Origin: Allomyces arbusculus
Lineage: Eukaryota > Blastocladiomycota > Blastocladiomycetes > Blastocladiales > Blastocladiaceae
Assembly (NCBI GenBank): GCA_027604705.1
Contig: JADHYV010000143.1
Coordinates: 919 to 24,601, forward strand
Length of the DNA stretch: 23,683 nt
Direction: 5' to 3'
Under the pieces are notes generated by a model. It saw nothing but the letters and a program-made list of their open reading frames with translations, made no database searches and had not been told where the DNA came from. Made by a program: the position numbers and the translations under genes. This document shows, piece by piece, positions 1 through 10,167 of the stretch (its first letter is position 1; the number at the start of each line of letters is the position of its first letter).

Positions 1-119
1 GGCGCGGGCGGGGCCGGGGGGGGGGGGGCGGGGGGGGGGGGGCGGGGCCCCCCCCCCCCCGCCCCCCGCCCGGGGGGGGGGGGGGGGGGGGGGGCCGCGC
101 CCCCCCCCCCCCGCGGCGC
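1..119. repeat. G/C-only homopolymer block at window edge
   Basis: The first A or T in the window is at position 120. Before it there are only long alternating runs of G and C: G-run, C-run, G-run, C-run. No coding or regulatory structure is visible. Such a block at a contig edge is most easily explained as a sequencing or assembly artefact in a GC-rich genome. A genuine G-quadruplex-forming low-complexity tract is the alternative. Positions 120-238 after it are ordinary GC-rich sequence lying 3' of the chitin synthase gene, and I see nothing specific there. Confidence 0.8.
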
Positions 120-238
120 AAACGACGCGCCGACCGGCATGTCTGCGACGGCCGCCAGCCCCCCACGACGACCGGCACGTGCGGTGGTGCGGCACCGGCA
201 CGAACGGCAGTACGACACGGCAACGCGAGCAGGCATGC

Positions 239-3200
239 TTAATACAATTGCCCCTGCGGCGGCGCGCCATACGGCGGCCCCGCGTACCCTTGCTGCGCGG
301 CATACCCACCCTGCTGCGGCGCATACCCACCGCCTTGTTGCTGCTGCTGCATGAGCATCTGCTGGTGGTAGGCTGCCTCGACCGGATGCGCGCCCGCGCC
401 ATCAAACTCCGTGACGACGCCACCGCGCAACAACGTATTCGGCACGCCGTAATACGCTCCAGACACCCCGTCGCTCCCGGACGCGCCCGAACCCGTCCTC
501 GCAATCGACGCCTGCATCGCCGACCGCTGCTGCGCCTGCACCAATTTCGCCTGCTCAATCGCACGGCGCTTGATCTGCTCCCACTCGGCATACCGCTTCA
601 TGACGATCTGGGACGAATCAAATTCGCCCTCGGCGCCACCGTGGGCGTCGCGCGCAGACGCGCCAGCGACGACCCGGGTCGCGCCCCATGAGAAATCGTC
701 AAAGTGCCAGAACGCGTAGGAGGGCAGGATAAAGTTCCAGACGGGCAGCGAGAGCAGGTAAACGAGCATCCAGAAAATGAAGTGCACTTCGCGCGTGGTC
801 ACGAGGATCAGGACGCCCGGTAAGCCCAAAATCGCGGCGAGAAGCAGGAGCGGGATGATAGGCACGGGCGTCGTGATGAACGAGATGACGATCAGGTAGA
901 TCGTGAACGAGATGGCGGCCGGAAGCACGACGGTGCCGACGAGTTCCATGGCGATCACAAATTGCATCGACACGCAGAACGTGCCGCACAGGTCGCGGAC
1001 CAGCACGAGTTCCATGAGATTATGAATGGTCGAATTGATCCACCGCCGCCGCTGCGAGAGCAACACCTTGAATTCGTCGGGCACCATGGTCTGGCACGTC
1101 GCTTGTGGGACAAACACCATCTTGCGTTTCGGGAACGTGCGCAGCATGAGCGTCGTCAGGTACCGGTCCTCGCCGAGCAAGAGCAAATTCTTCTTATGCA
1201 GCGTGTCGACCACGTTCTCGGAATACTCTTCAACAATGTCCGGGTTGGCCAAGATCGGCACCCAGTGGCCCGACGACCCGCCGCCGGTCGCGAACCCGGA
1301 CTTGCTGAACGCGTCGTAGTCGGCGCCGCCCGCACCGAGCGTCGTCGTCCCAGCCATGCCCTTGGGCGCCTTGATCCGGTACGCGCAGAAACAGCCGGGC
1401 AAACAGGTCACGCCGCCAAACACCGACTCGAACGCCTAGATTCGATTCGCGCCGCAGCAGCAACCACGGTCAGTCCACGATCCACGACGCGCACGCGGGT
1501 CGACGCCCGCAACCACCGGAGAGAAAAACGTACCTTGGCGAGATGGTGCGAGATATAATACTCAAACACCTGGATCATCGTCACCCACGACCCAAACTTA
1601 TTATCGATCTGCGTCTCCCCGCAGAGCCCCATGACCGTCGGGTCCCTTGCGAAGCAGGCCACCATCCGCTCAACACAATCCGGCGCGACTTTCGTATCGG
1701 CATCGACCATCGTGACCGTCTCATACAAGTCCGGTGTGACTTTGGCCACCTTGTGAATCTTCTGGAACAAGTCGTACTCGAGCGGCGTCATGCGCTCGTC
1801 AAACATGACCTTCTGCAAGAACGACATGAGCACGACCTGCGAGTCGCGCTTGCCGCGGTTGCCGGGCTTGGGCGCGCCTTGCTCGTCGGGCGTGCCGCAC
1901 TTGACGACACACACCATCGGCACGCGGCGGTCCTGGTAGACGTAGTATCCAGCATGCACCTTGGCCATATTGTGCCGCTTGGCGCCCTCGGCAATGGCCA
2001 CATACGAGTAGGGTTTCGGGTCGGTCGGGAACGCCGGGTCGCGCTCCATCATGTCGACAATGATGTCGGGCGTCGACCGGTCCTCGCCGGCACCGGTGAT
2101 GATTCCGTCGGCGATCACGAAAAGCAGCTTGTGCGAGTCGAGGTAATGCGTCGCCGCGAGCGAGTCCAAGGTGGTGCGGATCCCGTGCTCGCCCTCGGAA
2201 TAACACGTCACGAGCAGAATCATGTGCATCACCTCCTCGACGGCCAAGTCCGGTTCGTAGACGGCGGGCGGCGGGCTCAGCGCGTCCATGAGCACATTCG
2301 ACGCGCGATTGCCCGTCGCGGTCACGGCGTCCGAGAACCGCGGCGGCGAATCGTGCTGCCCACCGGTCTGCAGCCACCGCGACGTCGAGTCCATGGACGC
2401 GCGCGGACTCGGTGCGGCGGAACCCGACAACGCGACGATCCCGGGCGCCATGGTCGACCCGGACGAGTGCAGCGACGAGTTATCGCCAAACATGCGCGGC
2501 GGTGGGCCCATCAGCGACAACGACTTGGCCGAGGGCGTGCCACCCTGGTACGCGGCGGCGGCCGCGGCGCGGTCGCGTTCGCGCCGTGCCGACGCGTGGC
2601 GCATGTAGAGGTAGGCGATCTTTTCGCGGTCCGACAATTTGCGACCAAGTTTCGGGGCGAGGAACCAGCGGAAGATAATTGCCATGAAGAACCGCGACAG
2701 AACGAGTCCTAAAATCACAATTAGCGACGCGTAGAGCACGACGTCGGCGGCAATGCACCCGACCGTCTTGGAATCGATCCGTCCGACACGCCCAATCTGC
2801 GTCAAACAGTCACCGACATCCTGCAGCGTCGTATTCGAGGCCAGCAAGTAACTCGCGTCGCGGTTCTTGATCGCCGACATCAAGGTCGCCATATCGAGTC
2901 CATTCACATTGCGCCAGTCCTTGATCGGCTTTTTCAATTGCGCGAGCCGGTTCAAGTCGACGACGTCGCCGTTATACGCAAAGTAGTTGTTGCTCGGGTC
3001 CTCCATGGCCGCCCACGTCACGTAAACGTCACGCACGGCGCCGGCATTGCGCAATGCCGACATGGCCTGCGAGACGGCGGTGAAGTCGCGGTGGCAGTAG
3101 TTGGCGGGCCACTGGCCGTAATTCGCCGGTTGGCCGTCGCGATTCGCGACGCGGCCCGTGACGGTACATTCGAATAGCCGATCGCTCGGGTCAATCGCCT

Positions 3201-4923
3201 TCCCGAACAGGCTCTGGCACGCAGGCATCGCGCCGTAGTTCGACTGGAACAGCAGCGACGCGTCGCGATCGCTCGGCAGAGCCGCCTTATCCGTCAACTC
3301 CCAAAACGGTAGCGGGTCGCGCGGATTTGTGCCGTACGAGTGCTGAAACGAGGCCACATCCAACGCCATCCCCTTGACCAAAATCTGTGTGCCGCCCACC
3401 TGGTTCACATCCACCGTCACGTCGTGGTACTGGCACAAAAGCGCGTTGAACCCAAACGTCAAGAAGGCGAGTGCGGCCATCACGACCAAGATAATCGTGC
3501 ACAGCGCCATTTTCTCGCGCCACGCCTGCTGCACGTCCGGGTCGTGCATCCCAAAACACGCCAGGAACGGTGGCAACGCGTAGAACGTGACGCCGCGCGA
3601 AAACCACACCCAGACGCGCCGGCACGTCGTGGTCGGCTTGACAATGTCCCCGCGCCGCGGGATCGTCATGGGGCCACGCGAAATGTTCATGGGGCCCGGG
3701 GTGCGCGGGCCACCGGGTGGGAGACCGCCGGACCCGGGCGGCGCGGTGTCGGCGAAAACATGCTGGTGGTGCGTCGACCGGCCGAGCGTTGCCGAGTGCG
3801 GCGGTGGCGGCGCGCGGTCGCGTCGAACGAGCGATTTCTTGCGGCCGTACCCGCGCGCCGCCGAGTTGGGACCGGCTTCGTGGTCGCGGAGCGGGGTGAG
3901 CGTCGTGTTGGAGGCCGCGGCGAGGAGCCCGCCGAGCGGCGCGGCGCGTTTCCCGGGCAGTGGATCTGGTGAGGCGAGGTGATCACAGCGGCGGTCAGTT
4001 AGGAGTGTGTCGGTGCGGTGTGAAGAAGTGGCGGGCGGAGTGGGTGGCAGATGGTCGAAAACGGCAACCTGCCGCTCAACGACTTGAAAAGAACCCCACA
4101 CACGCGCGCCGACGCACATGCGTGGAGCAAGCAGCAAGCCGGTGCCGAGCACAAAAAGCCAATCACCACCGGTCGGAGCCAGCAGCCGCACTGCCGCTTC
4201 GCGCGCCCCACCCCACCCTACCCTCACCAACTAAAAAAACGTACTCTGCGCGCTCTGCCGCGGCGGCAACGCGCTGCCCTTGGCCTGGTTGATCAGCGGC
4301 GACGGGTGCACCTGCGTGGAGACGCTGCCGTGCGAGACGGGCCCGATCCCGGTACCGGCCGCGGCTGCCGCCACGAGCGTGCCGGGCGGCGGGACAAACT
4401 GGTTCGCCGACGACGTCGACGGACGCGGTGGGCGACCCGGCGGACCTTGTTGCATCGGGACCATTGGCACGTTCTGGCCCATGTGCGGTGCACCGGCGGC
4501 GGCGGCGGCGGCACGACTTGACCGGCGCGATGCCGACGGTAACGAGCCCGTGGACGACGAGCCTCCGGCGGCAGCAGCCAACGGCGCGCGCTCGCGGTCG
4601 CGGCTGCTCTCTCGTGGCGCGGGGGTGCGCGGCGCCCTCTTCTTTTTCTTGCCGCCGCCGCTTCTTGGCGTCGCCGAGGTCGGCCGTGCGGGGGCGGGTT
4701 CCTCGTCATCGTCATCCCCGGCGTCGGGCGCCGAGGCCAGCGGCACGGACGCGGCACGGTCCCAGAGGGCCGCCGACAGGTGCGGCGGGAGCATGGTGGA
4801 CCCGCCGCCGACGCCGTCGAACATGTCGTCGTCGGAGGCGAACCGCGAGGTCGGCGGTTGGCCGGGTGCGGGCGAGCCGCCGGGAGGGCCGCCGGGGCCG
4901 GGGTAGCCGGGCGGCGTGGCCAT
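239..4923 (-). CDS. CHS: Chitin synthase, class IV (Chs3-like), three exons
   Basis: Plasma-membrane glycosyltransferase family 2 enzyme that polymerises UDP-GlcNAc into cell-wall chitin. Exons on the minus strand are 4923-4245, 3965-1534 and 1435-239, joining in frame to 1435 aa. Intron 1 (3966-4244, 279 nt) has donor GTACGT, a CTAAC-like branch site and acceptor CACCAG. Intron 2 (1436-1533, 98 nt) has donor GTACGT and acceptor TCTAG. Residues 1-226 (exon 1) are disordered, rich in P, S, A and G, with a D/E patch and a KKKK basic patch. KKSLVRR near 269 and WREKMALC after the first membrane segment are typical of class IV/V enzymes. Catalytic motifs follow: a CYSEGE region, VDADTK at 980-985, LGEDRYLT at about 1124 and QRRRW at 1165-1169. 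C-terminal membrane segments come next, then a Q/G/Y-rich tail. No myosin motor is present, which argues for class IV over class V. The start is ATG in context CACCATGGCC. Family certain; class likely. Confidence 0.93.
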
Positions 4924-5362
4924 GGTGGTGCCGGTAGGTCAGCGAGGGTCGCGGCCGCGGATGATGCGGCGCGTGATGGTGGTGCGTGGAGGGCGGGGAG
5001 CAGCAGCAGGGCGCGAGCGCGGCTGCGAGCGAGGAGCGCGGCCGTTGGGTGGCGGCCGTCGCAGCAGGCAGCGCGGGCGGCGCGGTGGGTTGGACGGGAG
5101 GCAGCGGGGAGCGGCGCGCCGTCGGTCGGCCGCGGTCGTTGGTGGGCGCGGGCGGGCACGCGCGCGGCAGGCCGATCTGCGAACGACGAAAGGGAGAAAG
5201 GCGGGCCGGTGCGTGCGCGCCGTGCGGGCGGTCGCACGCGCAGAGGAGACGGGCGGCCAAGGGCGGGACGGAGGCGCGGCGGAGCGGCCGGGAACCGGGA
5301 CGGAAACCGCCCTGCCAAGCGCATCCGGCACGTGCTGCTGATCCGAGCGCAGACCGGCCCGC

Positions 5363-5408
5363 AAACCGCGCCGCGATGCGGCTCCAAACCGCGCCGGGAT
5401 GCGGCTCC
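5363..5408. repeat. Two 23-bp tandem copies
   Basis: A 23-bp unit beginning AAACCGCGCCG occurs at 5363-5385 and again at 5386-5408. One base differs (GCGATG versus GGGATG). It lies about 440 bp upstream of the chitin synthase ATG, in its likely promoter. Confidence 0.75.
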
Positions 5409-5524
5409 AGACCCCGCCCCCTCCCTTGCACCGGAACCAACCCGCAAAACGTGCGCCGTGCTCGCCGGTGTCCGCGGCCACTCCCTCTCCTCTCTCTCCT
5501 CTCGAGCGGCACCCGCGGCCGCTG

Positions 5525-5564
5525 GGAGACGCCGAGGACAGGGAGGAGACGCCGAGGACAGGGA
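5525..5564. repeat. Two perfect 20-bp tandem copies
   Basis: The 20-bp unit starting GGAGACGCCGAGG is present twice without mismatch, at 5525-5544 and 5545-5564. It lies in the same gene-free region upstream of chitin synthase. Its perfect identity suggests recent slippage. Confidence 0.8.
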
Positions 5565-6193
5565 GGACCCGCCACGGCGACGGCATCTGGCCCGAACCGC
5601 TCGCTTCTCACGCGCTCCGGTTCGACCCTCTGACCGCGCACTAGCGGCCGCAACGTGTGCGGCCCGCCTCCGCCTGGGAAGAGTGCTTGTCGAGGGGGAG
5701 CCGCTCGCGGTCGCCACCGTTGCACCATGCAGCCAACCCGCCCATTTTATTGCTTCTCGTGCGGGAAATGGACATGGACATGGATCTACGCGGACCGCAC
5801 CTGATCGCCGCGTCGGCCCCAGGTCATGGATCGTGGCCGGTCAAACCCGCCACGTTGGGTCCAGCCAGGATCGCGTCGACGATGCTGACGACGAGGGGAG
5901 CTCACCCATCCACCGTCGATGCCGGGATGTCACGCCGTGGGCGGGCAGCGACGGCACAGAAGCGTCATCAAGCGCACGAGACGCGACGCGAGGAGGAGGG
6001 GAGACGACGGGCCGAAACGCCTTTCTTGTAGTTACACGAGCGGATGCCACGCGACGAGACACCAACGGCCGACCTCGCGTACGCGATGCCAGCGACGATG
6101 CGCTCGCTCAAAACCGCCGCCGCTTGCCGAGCGTGCCGGCGTGCGGCGCCTGCAGCGCATGGGCACCTACACCATCGCAACTCCCGAGTCAGG

Positions 6194-6742
6194 CTAAGAC
6201 CACCATTCCATCCTCGCCAAACCACCGAACATACCCTGCTTGGCGCGATACCGCCGGTACCCCTCCCTCAGATCCTCGACCCTCAGCGTGCCCTTCGGAT
6301 CCTTACCCGCATCCCGCATTGCCGCCCTGGCCTCATCCAACACCTGCGACAGGTAGGTCCTCGTCACGGCCGCGACCACCATCGGCATATGCTTATTCGG
6401 CGCGTTGGCCCCGCCCGTCGCCTGCGTCATGAGCCGTTTCACGGGCGCGTGCGGGAACTTGATGCGGCGATACGCATAGTACCGGTCGCGCTGGTCGGGA
6501 CTGCACAGGTGCTCGATCATGTCGTGCAAGAGCGATTCGTCGGCGCGGTAGGCGAGGTGCACGGTCGGAGTGGATGGCCCGGGAGGAGCAGTGGGGTCGG
6601 TGGAGGTGGTGGGGTTGGATGGGCCGCGGCGCGCGTCGGCGGTGGTGATGGGGAGGGCGGGCGACGCGCCGGTGCCGTCGGTGTCGAGGTCGGCGCCGGG
6701 CGCGGTGCTGGTGCGGCTGCGCGGGGGTCCAGGCGTGGCCAT
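6194..6742 (-). CDS. TAF11: Transcription initiation factor TFIID subunit 11 (TAF11, TAFII28-like)
   Basis: Nuclear histone-fold subunit of TFIID that pairs with TAF13 and helps load TBP at Pol II promoters (known for the family). The single-exon frame encodes 182 aa. Residues 1-65 are a low-complexity T/P/A/G tail. The histone fold spans roughly 72-168. It opens with DRYYAYRRIKFPHAPVKRLM (86-105), matching the family pattern RYE-FRR-FPKA-IKRL. It ends with LRVEDLREGYRRYRAKQG (153-170), matching the KHIREAVRR helix. The central loop differs from the usual TGTSVSQNVVIAM form. The ATG at 6742 has a CAACCATGGCC context; the frame is open further 5' but only into low-complexity sequence with no family similarity. 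It is divergent from SEC63. Confidence 0.82.
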   Translation of the reverse strand: MATPGPPRSRTSTAPGADLDTDGTGASPALPITTADARRGPSNPTTSTDPTAPPGPSTPTVHLAYRADESLLHDMIEHLCSPDQRDRYYAYRRIKFPHAPVKRLMTQATGGANAPNKHMPMVVAAVTRTYLSQVLDEARAAMRDAGKDPKGTLRVEDLREGYRRYRAKQGMFGGLARMEWWS

Positions 6743-7304
6743 GGTTGGTTGGAGGAAATTGGATTGGGGTCGCGGATGCGCTGACGCGGCCGCCGTTCGT
6801 GCAGCGGGCAGCACAGTCGATGCAGCCTCGGCAGCAGTAAAAGCGGCGAGTGCTGGTGCTCGTCGTGCTGGAATCGACGGGTGGGTCGGCTGGCTGGATG
6901 GAGGCGGTCGGCCTCGAAGACGAGGACGCGGTCGAGAGTGGCCGAGCACGGCCAAGCGGCGACCAAGTCATCTGCGGTGGATGCGCCTGTCACAATCATC
7001 GCCAAGACGTGACCCTGATCGCTTTCGTGTCGGCGACCGCTTTCGTGTCGGCGACCGCTTTCGCCGTAAGCCGTGATCTGCTGCGATTGCCGCGGCCCGC
7101 ACCTTCTCGAGCGCGACGACGGCGACGACAACGACTAGGACGCCAAGGAAGAAGACGACGAGCATCAGCAGTCACACTTGACTCCGATACCGACGCGCGT
7201 CTCGTCTCCAGCAAGCAGCCGGCTTACGACCACGACCATTCTGTGATCCGCACCTCGACCGCCGTGATCCCGGCCCCGGCTAACGCCCCGCCTCCACCAC
7301 CACG
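6743..7304. promoter_or_regulatory. Shared TAF11/SEC63 divergent promoter region
   Basis: These 562 bp separate the ATGs of TAF11 (minus) and SEC63 (plus) and must contain both 5' leaders and promoters. The SEC63 side ends in a C-rich leader immediately before the ATG. A short tandem repeat lies inside at 7020-7063. No TATA box is evident. Confidence 0.5.
7020..7063. repeat. 18-bp tandem repeat, about 2.5 copies
   Basis: The unit CGCTTTCGTGTCGGCGAC occurs at 7020-7037 and identically at 7038-7055, followed by a partial third copy through about 7063. It sits in the promoter region between TAF11 and SEC63. Confidence 0.85.
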
Positions 7305-9409
7305 ATGGCGCTGCGCTACGAGTCGTCGAGCGCCGAGGCCTACTACGTCGTCTTGACCTTTTTGGTCTTGCTCGTCGTGCCCGCCACCTGGCTCGTCTTC
7401 CTGCGCGCCCCGGCCACCTCGGATACCGCTGCCACCGCCCCCACGGAGCGCGCAGTCGACGGCAATGATAAGAACGCTGCGCAATGCACCTGCTCAGCCT
7501 GCACGACGCAACGCGCCGCGCGCGCACCGCACACCAAGGTCGCGGCCACGGGCACCCGGCGTCGCCTGATCATTCGCGCCCTGATCATTCTCGGGTGGAT
7601 CGCGCTCGCGTATACGGCCTACCAAGTCGCCACGTCCGCACCCTCCGTCCAGTTATTCGACCCGCACGCGACCCTGGGGGTTGCCGAGGGCGCCGACCGC
7701 GCGACCGTCCGCAAGGCCTACCGCCAACTGTCGCTCACCGAGCATCCCGACAAGGTCCCGGCGTCGCGGCGCAAGGAGGCCGAGGCGCGGTTTGTCGAAA
7801 TCTCGAAAGCCTACAAGGTCTTGACTGACGCGAAGGCGCGTGAGAATTTTGAAAAGTACGGGAACCCCGACGGGCCGATGGGCATGTCGTTTGGGATCGG
7901 GTTGCCGGCATGGATGATGCAGACGAATGTGGTCGTCATGGGGTACCTGGGGCTGTTGGTGTTGGTGCCAGCAGCGTTTGCAAGTTGGTGGTATGGCAGT
8001 CGCAAATACGCGGCGGACGGTATGTTGGTCTCTGCCGCGCTTGAATGTGTGACCAGCGCGCTAATCATCTACACCACCTCGCAAAACCAGGGATTCTCAA
8101 GTCCTCGATCGACCGGATCCAAGCCAATTCCCCGTCGGCCACCACCACCGCGTCCCTCATCTCACTCATCGCGACGTCGCACTCGGACCCGTCGGTCCTC
8201 GCCGACACCGAAGTCGCGTCCCTCCGCGCCGTTCTCCCGTCCACCGTCCCCACCTCGGCTTCCAACAACGAAGTCGCTCTTTACGCGCACCTCTACCGCC
8301 TGCTCCCGCGCCCCCTTCCTGATTTTGTCCGCGCCTGCGGCCAACTCGCCGACCTGGCCGTCGGCGCCGCCGTGCAGCGCGGGCCCTGGGCCGACGTCGA
8401 GCGCGCGCTGACAGTGGCGCGCGCCGTGGTGACCGCGATTCCGCCGGCGGGCAGCGTCAAGGACGCGAGTTTGGCGCATCCGCTTTTGCAACTGCCGCAC
8501 GTCGACGCGAATGTCGTCAAGGTATTGATCGAGAAATTCGGCAAGAGCGCGAATTCGGTTGCCGGGTTCGCGGGGATCACGCGCGACGCGCTCCAGTCGG
8601 CGCTCGTCGCCACCAACGTCCTGACCGAGACGAAACTGGACGAAATGCGCACCGCGGCGATGGGGTTCCCGACAGTGGCCGTCGCGGGCGTGTCCGCGGT
8701 GGATTCCAAGCTGGGTGTCCCGCCTCACGCCGAGTCGAAAGATATCGCGGTGCTCGTGACCGTGGCGATCGGGACCGTCGGCGACACGTTCGCCGCGCCC
8801 TCTGCGCCGGCCGACGCGGGCAAGGCGCGCGAAATTCCGTCGCCCCTACCCACAACTGCGGGCAAGAAGAAAATGACGCGCAAGGAACGCAAAGCCGCGG
8901 CCGAATCCGCCATGCCCCGCGACCTGTCTTCCACCCCCACCGACGGCACATCAGCTACCTCCCCGCCTCCGCACGCGTGCACACCCTACTTCCCGACCTC
9001 GAAGCGCGCGGGGCTCTGGATCCTCGTCGTGTTGGACCCGAAATCCACATTCCCGCCGCCCGCTGACCGCGACCGGCCGAAACAGTTGGTGCCGCCGGTC
9101 GTCTTGAACGGCACGTTTGTGGCGTTTGACGATCCGCGTGTTCGGCAGGCGGTCGAGGAGGGTGGGAAGGTGACAGTGCCCGTTGCCGTCCAGGGGCTCG
9201 GGCGGCCGGGCGTGTTGGGGATGAATGTGGTCGTGGTCGGGAATGTACATGAGGTCAGGGCCGAGCGCGGGGTGAAGGTGAAGTTGGAGCAGTGGTCGAA
9301 GAAGCAGCGGATGGCGATGATGGGGAAGGCCCAAAGTGGGGGCACAGTGGAGGGTGGAGAGAAGGTGGAGGGGCAGGAGGCGGTGGATGGTGAAGAGGAG
9401 GAGGAGTGA
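7305..9409 (+). CDS. SEC63: ER protein-translocation protein Sec63, two exons
   Basis: Membrane J-protein of the Sec62/Sec63 complex. It recruits the lumenal Hsp70 (Kar2/BiP) to the Sec61 channel for post-translational import. Exons 7305-8019 and 8091-9409 give 677 aa, close to yeast Sec63 (663). The 71-nt intron (8020-8090) has donor GTATGT, a CTAAT branch candidate and acceptor ACCAG, and joins YAAD to GILKSS in frame. Membrane segments lie near residues 13-33, 88-109 and 207-228. The J domain (about 117-187) between TM2 and TM3 has the HPD triad at 147-149, then NPDGP and FGIGLP, matching HPDGP and HGIALP in yeast. The cytosolic Sec63/Brl region follows, with LLQLPHVD and TPYFPTSKRAGLW, the latter like the yeast APFFPTKRRGSW. 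The tail is acidic but shorter than in yeast. Identity is very secure. Confidence 0.95.
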
Positions 9410-10167
9410 GGAGGGGCTGGATGTTTATGGTTTGAATGTACCGCTGGAGGATGTGCTATGTGTTTCTTTCTTGGCCTGCTCCTCGAAACGTGGTGCTCTT
9501 TGCTCTTGGCCTTCTGAATCAATGCATTCGGCACCAGCAAAAGCCGTTTCTTTCTCAAGGCTATTCCAGGCCAGTCGATGTGGGGCCTGATCCCCTCTCA
9601 GTGTAAATCCGGGTGCTAGCTGTCACATACCCTGACTGTGCTCAGGAAGATGACATCTACTTCTTGCCCACTGAAATAGTCTGACCGTTTATTGGTATTC
9701 TACCTAAAAAATTCGGCGCCCAGAAAGACAGGCACTTGCTTCCAACCAGTCTTCTTTCCCTTTTCACAGCAGCTCACTGATCCATTTAACCTGCAGGACA
9801 AGACTCAAAGTGCTAACTGCCAAAATCGTTGACAAAATCCAATCATGTGGTATCAACTGTAGAAACGACTCGTTCCGGCAATTTTCCTACTTACCTTGTT
9901 TCTGGCTGTTCTGGACATCTCACTTTTTAATTTATCATACCTATTGCATAGGCGCAAACATCAACTCTGCCCCTCCTGCATCTCCAAGCATGGCCAGTGT
10001 GGAGCGATTGGTTCCAGGCCCAGTTAGTCTGGGCTTGCCATCATCCTGACAAAGAGATTTAGAACCCTTGAGGTCTTTAAGTGAGCTTTGAACCTAATTT
10101 GGTGCGTTTTTGCATTTTGAGCCACATTATGGACAAGACCCTCCCCCCAAAGCTGGTTTGAATCACT

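Larger units (their letters stand above)
4924..6193. promoter_or_regulatory. Gene-free region: chitin synthase promoter and TAF11 3' flank
   Basis: This 1270-bp stretch lies between the chitin synthase start and the TAF11 stop, both genes being on the minus strand. It should therefore hold the chitin synthase promoter and 5' leader plus the TAF11 3' end. It is very GC-rich. Long open frames cross it in several phases, but their translations are R/A/G-rich, lack family motifs and overlap each other, as expected by chance at this composition. Two small tandem duplications are listed separately. No convincing TATA box was seen. Confidence 0.5.

Noticed and set aside
1543-2712. 389-codon plus-strand frame antisense to chitin synthase
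   Set aside because: It lies wholly opposite the conserved catalytic exon, is rich in R/H/V and has no recognisable domain.
4780-6432. 550-codon open frame on the plus strand
   Set aside because: The translation is R/A/G-rich low complexity, runs antisense through the chitin synthase first exon and the TAF11 coding region, and has no family motif. It is a by-product of extreme GC content.
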